Positions 25,601 through 40,170 of a DNA stretch of 64,000 nt are shown piece by piece. The notes beneath the pieces are model-generated. The model worked only from the letters and a program-made list of their open reading frames with translations, did no database searches and was not told the DNA's origin. Location: positions 622,501 to 686,500 of the forward strand of contig OX467089.1 of assembly GCA_950106755.1 (NCBI GenBank), read 5' to 3'. Made by a program: the position numbers and the translations under genes. Source of the DNA: Climacium dendroides. Lineage: Eukaryota > Streptophyta > Bryopsida > Hypnales > Climaciaceae. Within the stretch, counting starts at the first letter, position 1; each line of letters starts with the position of its first letter.

Positions 25601-26968
25601 CATGACTTTATGAATAATTGCAACTTGCACAACATGTTTCCCATTTTTTTGTAAGTGAACTTCATGAGGTTACATATCGTTGGACACTAAAGTAGAGGGC
25701 AAGGTTCATGTTCCAATTTTTACTTTCACGTACGAGGTCATTCAAAGTGACCATCAATTGCATTGTTTTCCTGAATTCATGACTTTATGAATAATTGCAC
25801 CGTGCACAACATGTTTCCCATTTTTTTTTACATGAATATCATGAGGTTACATATTGTTGGACACTAAAGTAGAGGGCTAGGTTCATGCCCCAATTTTTAC
25901 TTTCACGTACGAGGTCATTCAAAGTGACCACCAATTGCATTTTTTTTTGGAATTCGTGACTTTATGAATAATTGCACCGTGCACAACATGTTTCCCATTT
26001 TTTTTTACGTGAATATCATGAGGTTACATTTTGTTGGACACTAAAGTAGAGGGCTAGTTCATGCTCCAATTATACTTTCACGTACGAGGTCATTCAAAGT
26101 GACCGCCAATTGCATTTGTTTTTAAATTCATGACTTTATGAATAATTGCAACTTGCACAACATGTTTCCCATTTCTCTTAAGTGAACTTCATGAGGTTAC
26201 ATATCGTTGGACACTAAAGTAGAGGGCTAGGTTCATGCTCCAATTTCTACTTTCACATACGAGGTCATTCAAAGCAACCACCAAGTGCATTTGTTTTTGA
26301 ATTCATGACTTTATGAATAATTGCAACTTGCACAACATGTTTCCCATTTTTTTGTAAGTGAACTTGATGAGGTTACATATCGTTGGACACTAAAGTAGAG
26401 GGCTAGGTTCATGCTCCAATTTTTACTTTCACGTACGAGGTCATTCAAAGTGACCATCAATTGCATTGTTTTTCTGAATTCGTGACTTTATGAATAATTG
26501 CACCGTGCACAACATGTTTCCCATTTTTTTTCACGTGAATATCATGAGGTTACATTTTGTTGGACACTAAAGTAGAGGGCTAGTTCATGCTCCAATTTTT
26601 ACTTTCACGTACGAGGTCATTCAAAGTGACCGCCAATTGCATTTGTTTTTAAATTCATGACTTTATGAATAATTGCAACTTGCACAACATGTTTCCCATT
26701 TCTCTTAAGTGAACTTCATGAGGTTACATATTGTTGGACACTAAAGTAGGGGGCTGGGTTCATATTCCAATTTTTACTTTCACGTACGAGGTCATTCAAA
26801 GCAACCACCAATTGCATTTGTTTTTGAATTCATGACTTTATGAATAATTGCAACTTGCACAACATGTTTCCCATTTTTTTGTAAGTGAACTTCATGAGGT
26901 TACATATCGTTGGACACTAAAGTAGAGGGCTAGGTTCATGTTCCAATTTTTACTTTCACGTACGAGGT
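22255..26968 (+). repeat. Mid-array segment, copy 1 of a dispersed duplication
   Basis: Matches 31,932-35,940. Up to about 24,365 the offset is 9,677 bp (55 monomers; cacgtgcg at 22,384 to 32,061 and 23,794 to 33,471). From about 24,970 it is 8,972 bp (51 monomers; cacatacg at 26,254 to 35,226, palindrome 26,530 to 35,502). The 705-bp change is exactly four monomers present here and absent in the other copy. Copy-specific changes include gagggcaagg near 25,698. Confidence 0.85.
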
Positions 26969-27819
26969 CATTCAAAGCAACCACCAATTGCATTTGTTTT
27001 TGAATTCATGACTTTATGAATAATTGCAACTTGCACAACATGTTTCCCATTTTTTTGTAAGTGAACTTCATGAGGTTACATATTGTTGGACACTAAAGTA
27101 GAGGGCTAGGTTCATGCCCCAATTTTTACTTTCACGTACGAGGTCATTCAAAGTGACCACCAATTGCATTTTTTTTTGGAATTCGTGACTTTATGAATAA
27201 TTGCACCGTGCACAACATGTTTCCCATTTTTTTTTACGTGAATATCATGAGGTTACATTTTGTTGGACACTAAAGTAGAGGGCTAGTTCATGCTCCAATT
27301 TTTACTTTCACGTACGAGGTCATTCAAAGTGACCGCCAATTGCATTTGTTTTTAAATTCATGACTTTATGAATAATTGCAACTTGCACAACATGTTTCCC
27401 ATTTCTCTTAAGTGAACTTCATGAGGTTACATATTGTTGGACACTATAGTAGGGGGCTGGGTTCATATTCCAATTTTTACTTTCACGTACGAGGTCATTC
27501 AAAGCAACCACCAATTGCATTTGTTTTTAAATTCATGACTTTATGAATAATTGCAACTTGCACAACATGTTTCCCATTTTTTTGTAAGTGAACTTCATGA
27601 GGTTACATATCGTTGGACACTAAAGTAGAGGGCTAGGTTCATGCTCCAATTTTTACTTTCACGTACGAGGTCATTCAAAGTGACCATCAATTGCATTGTT
27701 TTTCTGAATTCGTGACTTTATGAATAATTGCAACTTGCACAACATGTTTCCCGTTTCTCTTAAGTGAACTTCATGAGGTTACATATTGTTGGACACTAAA
27801 GTAGAGGGCTAGGTTCATG

Positions 27820-30800
27820 TTCCAATTTTTACTTTCACGTACGAGGTCATTCAAAGTGACCATCAATTGCATTGTTTTTCTGAATTCGTGACTTTATGAA
27901 TAATTGCAACTTGCACAACATGTTTCCCATTTCTCTTAAGTGAACTTCATGAGGTTACATATTGTTGGACACTAAAGTAGAGGGCTAGGTTCATGTTCTA
28001 ATTTTTACTTTCACGTACGAGGTCATTCAAAGCAACCACCAATTGCATTTGTTTTTGAATTCATGACTTTATGAATAATTGCAACTTGCACAACATGTTT
28101 CCCATTTCTCTTAAGTGAACTTCATGAGGTTACATATTGTTGGACACTAAAGTAGAGGGTTAGGTTCATGTTCCAATTTTTACTTTCACGTACGAGGTCA
28201 TTCAAAGCAACCACCAATTGCATTTGTTTTTGAATTCATGACTTTATGAATAATTGCAACTTGCACAACATGTTTCCCATTTTTTTGTAAGTGAACTTCA
28301 TGAGGTTACATATCGTTGGACACTAAAGTAGAGGGCTAGGTTCATGTTCCAATTTTTACTTTCACGTACGAGGTCATTCAAAGTGACCATCAATTGCATT
28401 GTTTTTCTGAATTCGTGACTTTATGAATAATTGCACCGTGCACAACATGTTTCCCATTTTTTTTTACGTGAATATCATGAGGTTACATTTTGTTGGACAC
28501 TAAAGTAGAGGGCTAGTTCATGCTCCAATTTTTACTTTCACGTACGAGGTCATTCATAGTGACCGCCAATTGCATTTGTTTTTAAATTCATGACTTTATG
28601 AATAATTGCAACTTGCACAACATGTTTCCCATTTCTCTTAAGTGAACTTCATGAGGTTACATATTGTTGGACACTATAGTAGGGGGCTGGGTTCATATTC
28701 CAATTTTTACTTTCACGTACGAGGTCATTCAAAGCAACCACCAATTGCATTTGTTTTTAAATTCATGACTTTATGAATAATTGCAACTTGCACAACATGT
28801 TTCCCATTTTTTTGTAAGTGAACTTCATGTGGTTACATATCGTTGGACACTAAAGTAGAGGGCTAGGTTCATGTTCCAATTTTTACTTTCACGTACGAGG
28901 TCATTCAAAGTGACCATCAATTGCATTTGTTTTTGAATTCATGACTTTATGAATAATTGCAACTTGCACAACATGTTTCCCATTTTTTTGTAAGTGAATT
29001 TCATGAGGTTACATATTGTTGGACACTAAAGTACAAGGCTAGATTCATGTTCCAATTATTACTTTCACGTACGAGGTCATTCAAAGTGACCACCAATTGC
29101 ATTGTTTTTTGGAATTCGTGACTTTATGAATAATTGCACCGTGCACAACATGTTTCCCATTTCTCTTAAGTGAACTTCATGAGGTTACATATTGTTGGAC
29201 ACTAAAGTAGAGGGCTAGGTTCATGCTCCAATTTTTACTTTCACGTACGAGGTCATTCAAAGTGACCACCAATTGCATTGTTTTTCTGAATTCGTGACTT
29301 TATGAATAATTGCAACTTGCACAACATGTTTCCCATTTCTCTTAAGTGAACTTCATGAGGTTACATATTGTTGGACACTAAAGTAGAGGGCTAGGTTCAT
29401 GTTCCAATTTTTACTTTCACGTACGAGGTCATTGAAAGTGACCGCCAATTGCATTTGTTTTTCAATTCATGACTTTATGAATAATTGCAACTTGCACAAC
29501 ATGTTTCCTATTTCTCTTAAGTGAACTTCATGAGGTTACATATTGTTGGACACTAAAGTAGAGGGCTAGGTTCATGTTCTAATTTTTACTTTCACGTACG
29601 AGGTCATTCAAAGCAACCACCAATTGCATTTGTTTTGGAATTCATGACTTTATGAATAATTGCAACTTGCACAACTTGTTTCCCATTTTTTTGTAAGTGA
29701 ACTTCATGAGGTTACATATCGTTGGACACTAAAGTAGAGGGCTAGGTTCATGCTCCAATTTTTACTTTCACGTACGAGGTCATTCAAAGCAACCATCAAT
29801 TGCATTGTTTTTCTGAATTCATGACTTTATGAATAATTGCAACTTGCACAACATGTTTCCCATTTCTCTTAAGTGAACTTCATGAGAATACATATTGTTG
29901 GACACTAAAGTAGAGGGCTAGGTTCATGTTCCAATTTTTACTTTCACGTACGAGGTCATTCAAAGCAACCACCAATTGCATTTGTTTTTGAATTCATGAC
30001 TTTATGAATAATTGCAACTTGCACAACATGTTTCCCATTTTTTTGTAAGTGAACTTCATGAGGTTACATATCGTTGGACACTAAAGTAGAGGGCTAGGTT
30101 CATGTTCCAATTATTACTTTCACGTACGAGGTCATTCAAAGCAACCACCAATTGCATTTGTTTTTGAATTCATGACTTTATGAATAATTGCAACTTGCAC
30201 AACATGTTTCCCATTTTTTTGTAAGTGAACTTCATGAGGTTACATATCGTTGGACACTAAAGTAGAGGGCTAGGTTCATGCTCCAATTTTTACTTTCACG
30301 TACGAGGTCATTCAAAGTGACCATCAATTGCATTGTTTTTCTGAATTCGTGACTTTATGAATAATTGCAACTTGCACAACATGTTTCCCATTTCTCTTAA
30401 GTGAACTTCATGAGGTTACATATTGTTGGACACTAAAGTAGAGGGCTAGGTTCATGTTCCAATTTTTACTTTCACGTACGAGGTCATTCAAAGTGACCGC
30501 CAATTGCATTTGTTTTTAAATTCATGACTTTATGAATAATTGCAACTTGCACAACATGTTTCCCATTTCTCTTAAATGAACTTCATGAGGTTACATATTG
30601 TTGGACACTAAAGTAGAGGGCTAGGTTCATGTTCTAATTTTTACTTTCACGTACGAGGTCATTCAAAGCAACCACCAATTGCATTTGTTTTTGAATTCAT
30701 GACTTTATGAATAATTGCAACTTGCACAACATGTTTCCCATTTTTTTGTAAGTGAACTTCATGAGGTTACATATCGTTGGACACTAAAGTAGAGGGCTAG

Positions 30801-30846
30801 GTTCATGCTCCAATTTTTACTTTCACGTACGAGGTCATTCAAAGTG
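27820..30846 (+). repeat. ~3 kb segment, copy 1 (other copy 16,894 bp downstream)
   Basis: Matches 44,714-47,740 at a constant 16,894 bp (96 monomers). Shared rare markers: gttctaattt (27,998 and 44,892), cacaacttgttt (29,671 and 46,565), catgagaatac (29,881 and 46,775). Small differences: cactatagta here near 28,675 against cactacagta, gtttttaaattc near 28,578 against gttttcaaattc, and cattcaaag near 28,553-type positions against cattgaaag near 45,271. The match breaks at about 30,847 (gtgacctcc). Confidence 0.88.
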
Positions 30847-31931
30847 ACCTCCAATTGCATTTTTTTTTGGAATTCGTGACTTTATGAATAATTGCACCGT
30901 GCACAACATGTTTCCCATTTTTTTTTACGTGAATATCATGAGGTTACATTTTGTTGGACACTAAAGTAGAGGGCTAGTTCATGCTCCAATTTTTACTTTC
31001 ACGTACGAGGTCATTCAAAGTGACCGCCAATTGCATTTGTTTTTAAATTCATGACTTTATGAATAATTGCAACTTGCACAACATGTTTCCCATTTTTTTG
31101 TAAGTGAACTTCATGAGGTTACATATTGTTGGACACTAAAGTAGAGGGCTAGGTTCATGTTCCAATTTTTACTTTCACGTACGAGGTCATTCAAAGCAAC
31201 CACCAATTGCATTTGTTTTTGAATTCATGACTTTATGAATAATTGCAACTTGCACAACATGTTTCCCATTTTTTTGTAAGTGAACTTCATGAGGTTACAT
31301 ATCGTTGGACACTAAAGTAGAGGGCTAGGTTCATGTTCCAATTTTTACTTTCACGTACGAGGTCATTCAAAGTGACCATCAATTGCATTTGCTTTTGAAT
31401 TCATGACTTTATGAATAATTGCAACTTGCACAACATGTTTCCCATTTTTTCGTAAGTGAATTTCATGAGGTTACATATTGTTGGACACTAAAGTACAAGG
31501 CTAGATTCATACCCCAATTTTTACTTTCACGTACGAGGTCATTCAAAGTGACCACCAATTGCATTTTTTTTTGGAATTCGTGACTTTATGAATAATTGCA
31601 CCGTGCACAACATGTTTCCCATTTTTTTTTACGTGAATATCATGAGGTTACATTTTGTTGGACACTAAAGTAGAGGGCTAGTTCATGCTCCAATTTTTAC
31701 TTTCACGTACGAGGTCATTCAAAGTGACCGCCAATTGCATTTGTTTCTAAATTCATGACTTTATGAATAATTGCAACTTGCACAACATGTTTCCCATTTT
31801 TTTGTAAGTGAACTTCATGAGGTTACATATGGTTGGACACTAAAGTAGAGGGCTAGGTTCATGTTCCAATTTTTACTTTCACGTACGAGGTCATTCAAAG
31901 CAACCACCAATTGCATTTGTTTTTGAATTCA

Positions 31932-34900
31932 TGACTTTATGAATAATTGCAACTTGCACAACATGTTTCCCATTTTTTTGTAAGTGAACTTCATGAGGTT
32001 ACATATCGTTGGACACTAAAGTAGAGGGCTAGGTTCATGTTCCAATTTTTACTTTCACGTGCGAGGTCATTCAAAGCAACCACCAATTGCATTTGTTTTT
32101 GAATTCATGACTTTATGAATAATTGCAACTTGCACAACATGTTTCCCATTTTTTTGTAAGTGAACTTCATGAGGTTACATATCGTTGGACACTAAAGTAG
32201 AGGGCTAGGTTCATGCTCCAATTTTTACTTTCACGTACGAGGTCATTCAAAGTGACGATCAATTGCATTTGTTTTTGAATTCATGACTTTATGAATAATT
32301 GCAACTTGCACAACATGTTTCCCATTTTTTTGTAAGTGAACTTCATGAGGTTACATATCGTTGGACACTAAAGTAGAGGGCTAGGTTCATGCTCCAATTT
32401 TTACTTTCACGTACGAGGTCATTCAAAGTGACCATCAATTGCATTTGTTTTTGAATTCATGACTTTATGAATAATTGCAACTTGCACAACATGTTTCCCA
32501 TTTTTTTGTAAGTGAACTTCATGAGGTTACATATTGTTGGACACTAAAGTAGAGGGCTAGGTTCATGCTCCAATTTTTACTTTCACGTACGAGGTCATTC
32601 AAAGTGACCATCAATTGCATTTGTTTTTGAATTCATGACTTTATGAATAATTGCAACTTGCACAACATGTTTCCCATTTTTTTATAAGTGAACTTCATGA
32701 GGTTACATATCGTTGGACACTAAAGTAGAGGGCTAGGTTCATGTTCCAATTTTTACTTTCACGTACGAGGTCATTCAAAGTGACCATCAATTGCATTGTT
32801 TTTCTGAATTCGTGACTTTATGAATAATTGCACCGTGCACAACATGTTTCCCATTTTTTTTTACATGAATATCATGAGGTTACATATTGTTGGACACTAA
32901 AGTAGAGGGCTAGGTTCATGTTCCAATTTTTACATTCACGTACGAGGTCATTCAAAGCAACCACCAATTGCATTTGTTTTTGAATTCATGACTTTATGAA
33001 TAATTGCAACTTGCACAACATGTTTCCCATTTTTTTGTAAGTGAACTTCATGAGGTTACATATCGTTGGACACTAAAGTAGAGGGCTAGGTTCATGTTCC
33101 AATTTTTACTTTCACGTACGAGGTCATTCAAAGTGACCACCAATTGCATTTTTTTTTGGAATTCGTGACTTTATGAATAATTGCACCGTGCACAACATGT
33201 TTCCCATTTTTTTTTACGTGAATATCATGAGGTTACATTTTGTTGGACACTAAAGTAGAGGGCTAGGTTCATGTTCCAATTTTTACTTTCACGTACGAGG
33301 TCATTCAAAGTGACCATCAATTGCATTTGTTTTTGAATTCATAACTTTATGAATAATTGCAACTTGCACAACATGTTTCCCATTTTTTTGTAAGTGAACT
33401 TCATGAGGTTACATATCGTTGGACACTAAAGTAGAGGGCTAGGTTCATGTTCCAATTTTTACTTTCACGTGCGAGGTCATTCAAAGCAACCACCAATTGC
33501 ATTTGTTTTTGAATTCATGACTTTATGAATAATTGCAACTTGCACAACATGTTTCCCATTTTTTTGTAAGTGAACTTCATGAGGTTACATATCGTTGGAC
33601 ACTAAAGTAGAGGGCTAGGTTCATGCTCCAATTTTTACTTTCACGTACGAGGTCATTCAAAGTGACGATCAATTGCATTTGTTTTTGAATTCATGACTTT
33701 ATGAATAATTGCAACTTGCACAACATGTTTCCCATTTTTTTGTAAGTGAACTTCATGAGGTTACATATCGTTGGACACTAAAGTAGAGGGCTAGGTTCAT
33801 GCTCCAATTTTTACTTTCACGTACGAGGTCATTCAAAGTGACCATCAATTGCATTTGTTTTTGAATTCATGACTTTATGAATAATTGCAACTTGCACAAC
33901 ATGTTTCCCATTTTTTTGTAAGTGAACTTCATGAGGTTACATATTGTTGGACACTAAAGTAGAGGGCTAGGTTCATGTTCCAATTTTTACTTTCACGTAC
34001 GAGGTCATTCAAAGTGACCATCAATTGCATTTGTTTTTGAATTCATGACTTTATGAATAATTGCAACTTGCACAATATGTTTCCCATTTTTTTGTAAATG
34101 AACTTCATGAGGTTACATATTGTTGGACACTAAAGTAGAGGGCTAGGTTCATGTTCCAATTTTTACTTTCACGTACGAGGTCATTCAAAGTGACCATCAA
34201 TTGCATTTGTTTTTGAATTCATAACTTTATGAATAATTGCAACTTGCACAACATGTTTCCCATTTTTTTGTAAGTGAACTTCATGAGGTTACATATCGTT
34301 GGACACTAAAGTAGAGGGCTAGGTTCATGTTCCAATTTTTACTTTCACGTACGAGGTCATTCAAAGTGACCATCAATTGCATTGTTTTTCTAAATTCGTG
34401 ACTTTATGAATAATTGCACCGTGCACAACATGTTTCCCATTTTTTTTTACATGAATATCATGAGGTTACATATTGTTGGACACTAAAGTAGAGGGCTAGG
34501 TTCATGTTCCAATTTTTACATTCACGTACGAGGTCATTCAAAGCAACCACCAATTGCATTTGTTTTTGAATTCATGACTTTATGAATAATTGCAACTTGC
34601 ACAACATGTTTCCCATTTTTTTGTAAGTGAACTTCATGAGGTTACATATCGTTGGACACTAAAGTAGAGGGCTAGGTTCATGTTCCAATTTTTACTTTCA
34701 CGTACGAGGTCATTCAAAGTGACCATCAATTGCATTGTTTTCCTGAATTCATGACTTTATGAATAATTGCACCGTGCACAACATGTTTCCCATTTTTTTT
34801 TACATGAATATCATGAGGTTACATATTGTTGGACACTAAAGTAGAGGGCTAGGTTCATGCCCCAATTTTTACTTTCACGTACGAGGTCATTCAAAGTGAC

Positions 34901-35940
34901 CACCAATTGCATTTTTTTTTGGAATTCGTGACTTTATGAATAATTGCACCGTGCACAACATGTTTCCCATTTTTTTTTACGTGAATATCATGAGGTTACA
35001 TTTTGTTGGACACTAAAGTAGAGGGCTAGTTCATGCTCCAATTATACTTTCACGTACGAGGTCATTCAAAGTGACCGCCAATTGCATTTGTTTTTAAATT
35101 CATGACTTTATGAATAATTGCAACTTGCACAACATGTTTCCCATTTCTCTTAAGTGAACTTCATGAGGTTACATATCGTTGGACACTAAAGTAGAGGGCT
35201 AGGTTCATGCTCCAATTTCTACTTTCACATACGAGGTCATTCAAAGCAACCACCAAGTGCATTTGTTTTTGAATTCATGACTTTATGAATAATTGCAACT
35301 TGCACAACATGTTTCCCATTTTTTTGTAAGTGAACTTGATGAGGTTACATATCGTTGGACACTAAAGTAGAGGGCTAGGTTCATGCTCCAATTTTTACTT
35401 TCACGTACGAGGTCATTCAAAGTGACCATCAATTGCATTGTTTTTCTGAATTCGTGACTTTATGAATAATTGCACCGTGCACAACATGTTTCCCATTTTT
35501 TTTCACGTGAATATCATGAGGTTACATTTTGTTGGACACTAAAGTAGAGGGCTAGTTCATGCTCCAATTTTTACTTTCACGTACGAGGTCATTCAAAATG
35601 ACCGCCAATTGCATTTGTTTTTAAATTCATGACTTTATGAATAATTGCAACTTGCACAACATGTTTCCCATTTCTCTTAAGTGAACTTCATGAGGTTACA
35701 TATTGTTGGACACTAAAGTAGGGGGCTGGGTTCATATTCCAATTTTTACTTTCACGTACGAGGTCATTCAAAGCAACCACCAATTGCATTTGTTTTTGAA
35801 TTCATGACTTTATGAATAATTGCAACTTGCACAACATGTTTCCCATTTTTTTGTAAGTGAACTTCATGAGGTTACATATCGTTGGACACTAAAGTAGAGG
35901 GCTAGGTTCATGTTCCAATTTTTACTTTCACGTACGAGGT
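31932..35940 (+). repeat. Mid-array segment, copy 2 of a dispersed duplication
   Basis: Counterpart of 22,255-26,968, shorter by one four-monomer unit. Private changes include tttataagtg near 32,692, cacaatatg near 34,073 and cattcaaaatgacc near 35,595; the last is then shared with 40,171 and so predates the 4,576-bp tandem duplication. Confidence 0.85.
33245..35875 (+). repeat. 15-monomer segment copied at 3,873-bp offset into the tandem unit
   Basis: Matches 37,118-39,748 at offset 3,873 (22 monomers): 33,471 to 37,344, 35,226 to 39,099, 35,502 to 39,375. Just upstream, 32,880-33,440 matches 36,050-36,610 at offset 3,169, so the later copy contains 704 bp (four monomers) more. The 4,576-bp unit was therefore built from an older duplicate that gained one 4-monomer block. 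Confidence 0.85.
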
Positions 35941-38900
35941 CATTCAAAGTGACCATCAGTTGCATTGTTTTTCTGAATTCGTGACTTTATGAATAATTGC
36001 ACCGTGCACAACATGTTTCCCATTTTTTTTTACATGAATATCATGAGGTTACATATTGTTGGACACTAAAGTAGAGGGCTAGGTTCATGTTCCAATTTTT
36101 ACATTCACGTACGAGGTCATTCAAAGCAACCACCAATTGCATTTGTTTTTGAATTCATGACTTTATGAATAATTGCAACTTGCACAACATGTTTCCCATT
36201 TTTTTGTAAGTGAACTTCATGAGGTTACATATCGTTGGACACTAAAGTAGAGGGCTAGGTTCATGTTCCAATTTTTACTTTCACGTACGAGGTCATTCAA
36301 AGTGACCACCAATTGCATTTTTTTTTGGAATTCGTGACTTTATGAATAATTGCACCGTGCACAACATGTTTCCCATTTTTTTTTACGTGAATATCATGAG
36401 GTTACATTTTGTTGGACACTAAAGTAGAGGGCTAGGTTCATGTTCCAATTTTTACTTTCACGTACGAGGTCATTCAAAGTGACCATCAATTGCATTTGTT
36501 TTTGAATTCATAACTTTATGAATAATTGCAACTTGCACAACATGTTTCCCATTTTTTTGTAAGTGAACTTCATGAGGTTACATATCGTTGGACACTAAAG
36601 TAGAGGGCTAGGTTCATGCTCCAATTTTTACTTTCACGTACGAGGTCATTCAAAGTGACGATCAATTGCATTTGTTTTTGAATTCATGACTTTATGAATA
36701 ATTGCAACTTGCACAACATGTTTCCCATTTTTTTGTAAGTGAACTTCATGAGGTTACATATCGTTGGACACTAAAGTAGAGGGCTAGGTTCATGCTCCAA
36801 TTTTTACTTTCACGTACGAGGTCATTCAAAGTGACCATCAATTGCATTTGTTTTTGAATTCATGACTTTATGAATAATTGCAACTTGCACAACATGTTTC
36901 CCATTTTTTTGTAAGTGAACTTCATGAGGTTACATATTGTTGGACACTAAAGTAGAGGGCTAGGTTCATGTTCCAATTTTTACTTTCACGTACGAGGTCA
37001 TTCAAAGTGACCATCAATTGCATTTGTTTTTGAATTCATGACTTTATGAATAATTGCAACTTGCACAACATGTTTCCCATTTTTTTGTAAGTGAACTTCA
37101 TGAGGTTACATATTGTTGGACACTAAAGTAGAGGGCTAGGTTCATGTTCCAATTTTTACTTTCACGTACGAGGTCATTCAAAGTGACCATCAATTGCATT
37201 TGTTTTTGAATTCATAACTTTATGAATAATTGCAACTTGCACAACATGTTTCCCATTTTTTTGTAAGTGAACTTCATGAGGTTACATATCGTTGGACACT
37301 AAAGTAGAGGGCTAGGTTCATGTTCCAATTTTTACTTTCACGTGCGAGGTCATTCAAAGCAACCACCAATTGCATTTGTTTTTGAATTCATGACTTTATG
37401 AATAATTGCAACTTGCACAACATGTTTCCCATTTTTTTGTAAGTGAACTTCATGAGGTTACATATCGTTGGACACTAAAGTAGAGGGCTAGGTTCATGCT
37501 CCAATTTTTACTTTCACGTACGAGGTCATTCAAAGTGACGATCAATTGCATTTGTTTTTGAATTCATGACTTTATGAATAATTGCAACTTGCACAACATG
37601 TTTCCCATTTTTTTGTAAGTGAACTTCATGAGGTTACATATCGTTGGACACTAAAGTAGAGGGCTAGGTTCATGCTCCAATTTTTACTTTCACGTACGAG
37701 GTCATTCAAAGTGACCATCAATTGCATTTGTTTTTGAATTCATGACTTTATGAATAATTGCAACTTGCACAACATGTTTCCCATTTTTTTGTAAGTGAAC
37801 TTCATGAGGTTACATATTGTTGGACACTAAAGTAGAGGGCTAGGTTCATGTTCCAATTTTTACTTTCACGTACGAGGTCATTCAAAGTGACCATCAATTG
37901 CATTTGTTTTTGAATTCATGACTTTATGAATAATTGCAACTTGCACAACATGTTTCCCATTTTTTTGTAAGTGAACTTCATGAGGTTACATATTGTTGGA
38001 CACTAAAGTAGAGGGCTAGGTTCATGTTCCAATTTTTACTTTCACGTACGAGGTAATTCAAAGTGACCATCAATTGCATTTGTTTTTGAATTCATAACTT
38101 TATGAATAATTGCAACTTGCACAACATGTTTCCCATTTTTTTGTAAGTGAACTTCATGAGGTTACATATCGTTGGACACTAAAGTAGAGGGCTAGGTTCA
38201 TGTTCCAATTTTTACTTTCACGTACGAGGTCATTCAAAGTGACCATCAATTGCATTGTTTTTCTGAATTCGTGACTTTATGAATAATTGCACCGTGCACA
38301 ACATGTTTCCCATTTTTTTTTACATGAATATCATGAGGTTACATATTGTTGGACACTAAAGTAGAGGGCTAGGTTCATGTTCCAATTTTTACATTCACGT
38401 ACGAGGTCATTCAAAGCAACCACCAATTGCATTTGTTTTTGAATTCATGACTTTATGAATAATTGCAACTTGCACAACATGTTTCCCATTTTTTTGTAAG
38501 TGAACTTCATGAGGTTACATATCGTTGGACACTAAAGTAGAGGGCTAGGTTCATGTTCCAATTTTTACTTTCACGTACGAGGTCATTCAAAGTGACCATC
38601 AATTGCATTGTTTTCCTGAATTCATGACTTTATGAATAATTGCACCGTGCACAACATGTTTCCCATTTTTTTTTACATGAATATCATGAGGTTACATATT
38701 GTTGGACACTAAAGTAGAGGGCTAGGTTCATGCCCCAATTTTTACTTTCACGTACGAGGTCATTCAAAGTGACCACCAATTGCATTTTTTTTTGGAATTC
38801 GTGACTTTATGAATAATTGCACCGTGCACAACATGTTTCCCATTTTTTTTTACGTGAATATCATGAGGTTACATTTTGTTGGACACTAAAGTAGAGGGCT

Positions 38901-40170
38901 AGTTCATGCTCCAATTATACTTTCACGTACGAGGTCATTCAAAGTGACCGCCAATTGCATTTGTTTTTAAATTCATGACTTTATGAATAATTGCAACTTG
39001 CACAACATGTTTCCCATTTCTCTTAAGTGAACTTCATGAGGTTACATATCGTTGGACACTAAAGTAGAGGGCTAGGTTCATGCTCCAATTTCTACTTTCA
39101 CATACGAGGTCATTCAAAGCAACCACCAAGTGCATTTGTTTTTGAATTCATGACTTTATGAATAATTGCAACTTGCACAACATGTTTCCCATTTTTTTGT
39201 AAGTGAACTTGATGAGGTTACATATCGTTGGACACTAAAGTAGAGGGCTAGGTTCATGCTCCAATTTTTACTTTCACGTACGAGGTCATTCAAAGTGACC
39301 ATCAATTGCATTGTTTTTCTGAATTCGTGACTTTATGAATAATTGCACAGTGCACAACATGTTTCCCATTTTTTTTCACGTGAATATCATGAGGTTACAT
39401 TTTGTTGGACACTAAAGTAGAGGGCTAGTTCATGCTCCAATTTTTACTTTCACGTACGAGGTCATTCAAAGTGACCGCCAATTGCATTTGTTTTTAAATT
39501 CATGACTTTATGAATAATTGCAACTTGCACAACATGTTTCCCATTTCTCTTAAGTGAACTTCATGAGGTTACATATTGTTGGACACTAAAGTAGGGGGCT
39601 GGGTTCATATTCCAATTTTTACTTTCACGTACGAGGTCATTCAAAGCAACCACCAATTGCATTTGTTTTTGAATTCATGACTTTATGAATAATTGCAACT
39701 TGCACAACATGTTTCCCATTTTTTTGTAAGTGAACTTCATGAGGTTACATATTGTTGGACACTAAAGTAGAGGGCTAGGTTCATGCCCCAATTTTTACTT
39801 TCACGTACGAGGTCATTCAAAGTGACCACCAATTGCATTTTTTTTTGGAATTCGTGACTTTATGAATAATTGCACCGTGCACAACATGTTTCCCATTTTT
39901 TTTTACGTGAATATCATGAGGTTACATTTTGTTGGACACTAAAGTAGAGGGCTAGTTCATGCTCCAATTTTTACTTTCACGTACGAGGTCATTCAAAGTG
40001 ACCGCCAATTGCATTTGTTTTTAAATTCATGACTTTATGAATAATTACAACTTGCACAACATGTTTCCCATTTTTTGGTAAGTGAACTTCATGAGGTTAC
40101 ATATCGTTGGACACTGAAGTAGAGGGCTAGGTTCATGCTCCAATTTTTACTTTCACGTACGAGGTCATTC
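35595..40170 (+). repeat. 26-monomer (4,576 bp) tandem duplication, unit A
   Basis: Starts at the rare cattcaaaatgacc junction and runs to the next occurrence of it. Markers paired at exactly 4,576 bp with unit B: 35,595/40,171, 36,100/40,676, 37,344/41,920, 39,099/43,675, 39,375/43,951 and 40,115/44,691. The only difference I noticed is at 35,959 (catcagttgc) against 40,535 (catcaattgc). Near-identity over 4.6 kb makes this one of the youngest large events in the window, or possibly an assembly duplication. Confidence 0.93.
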
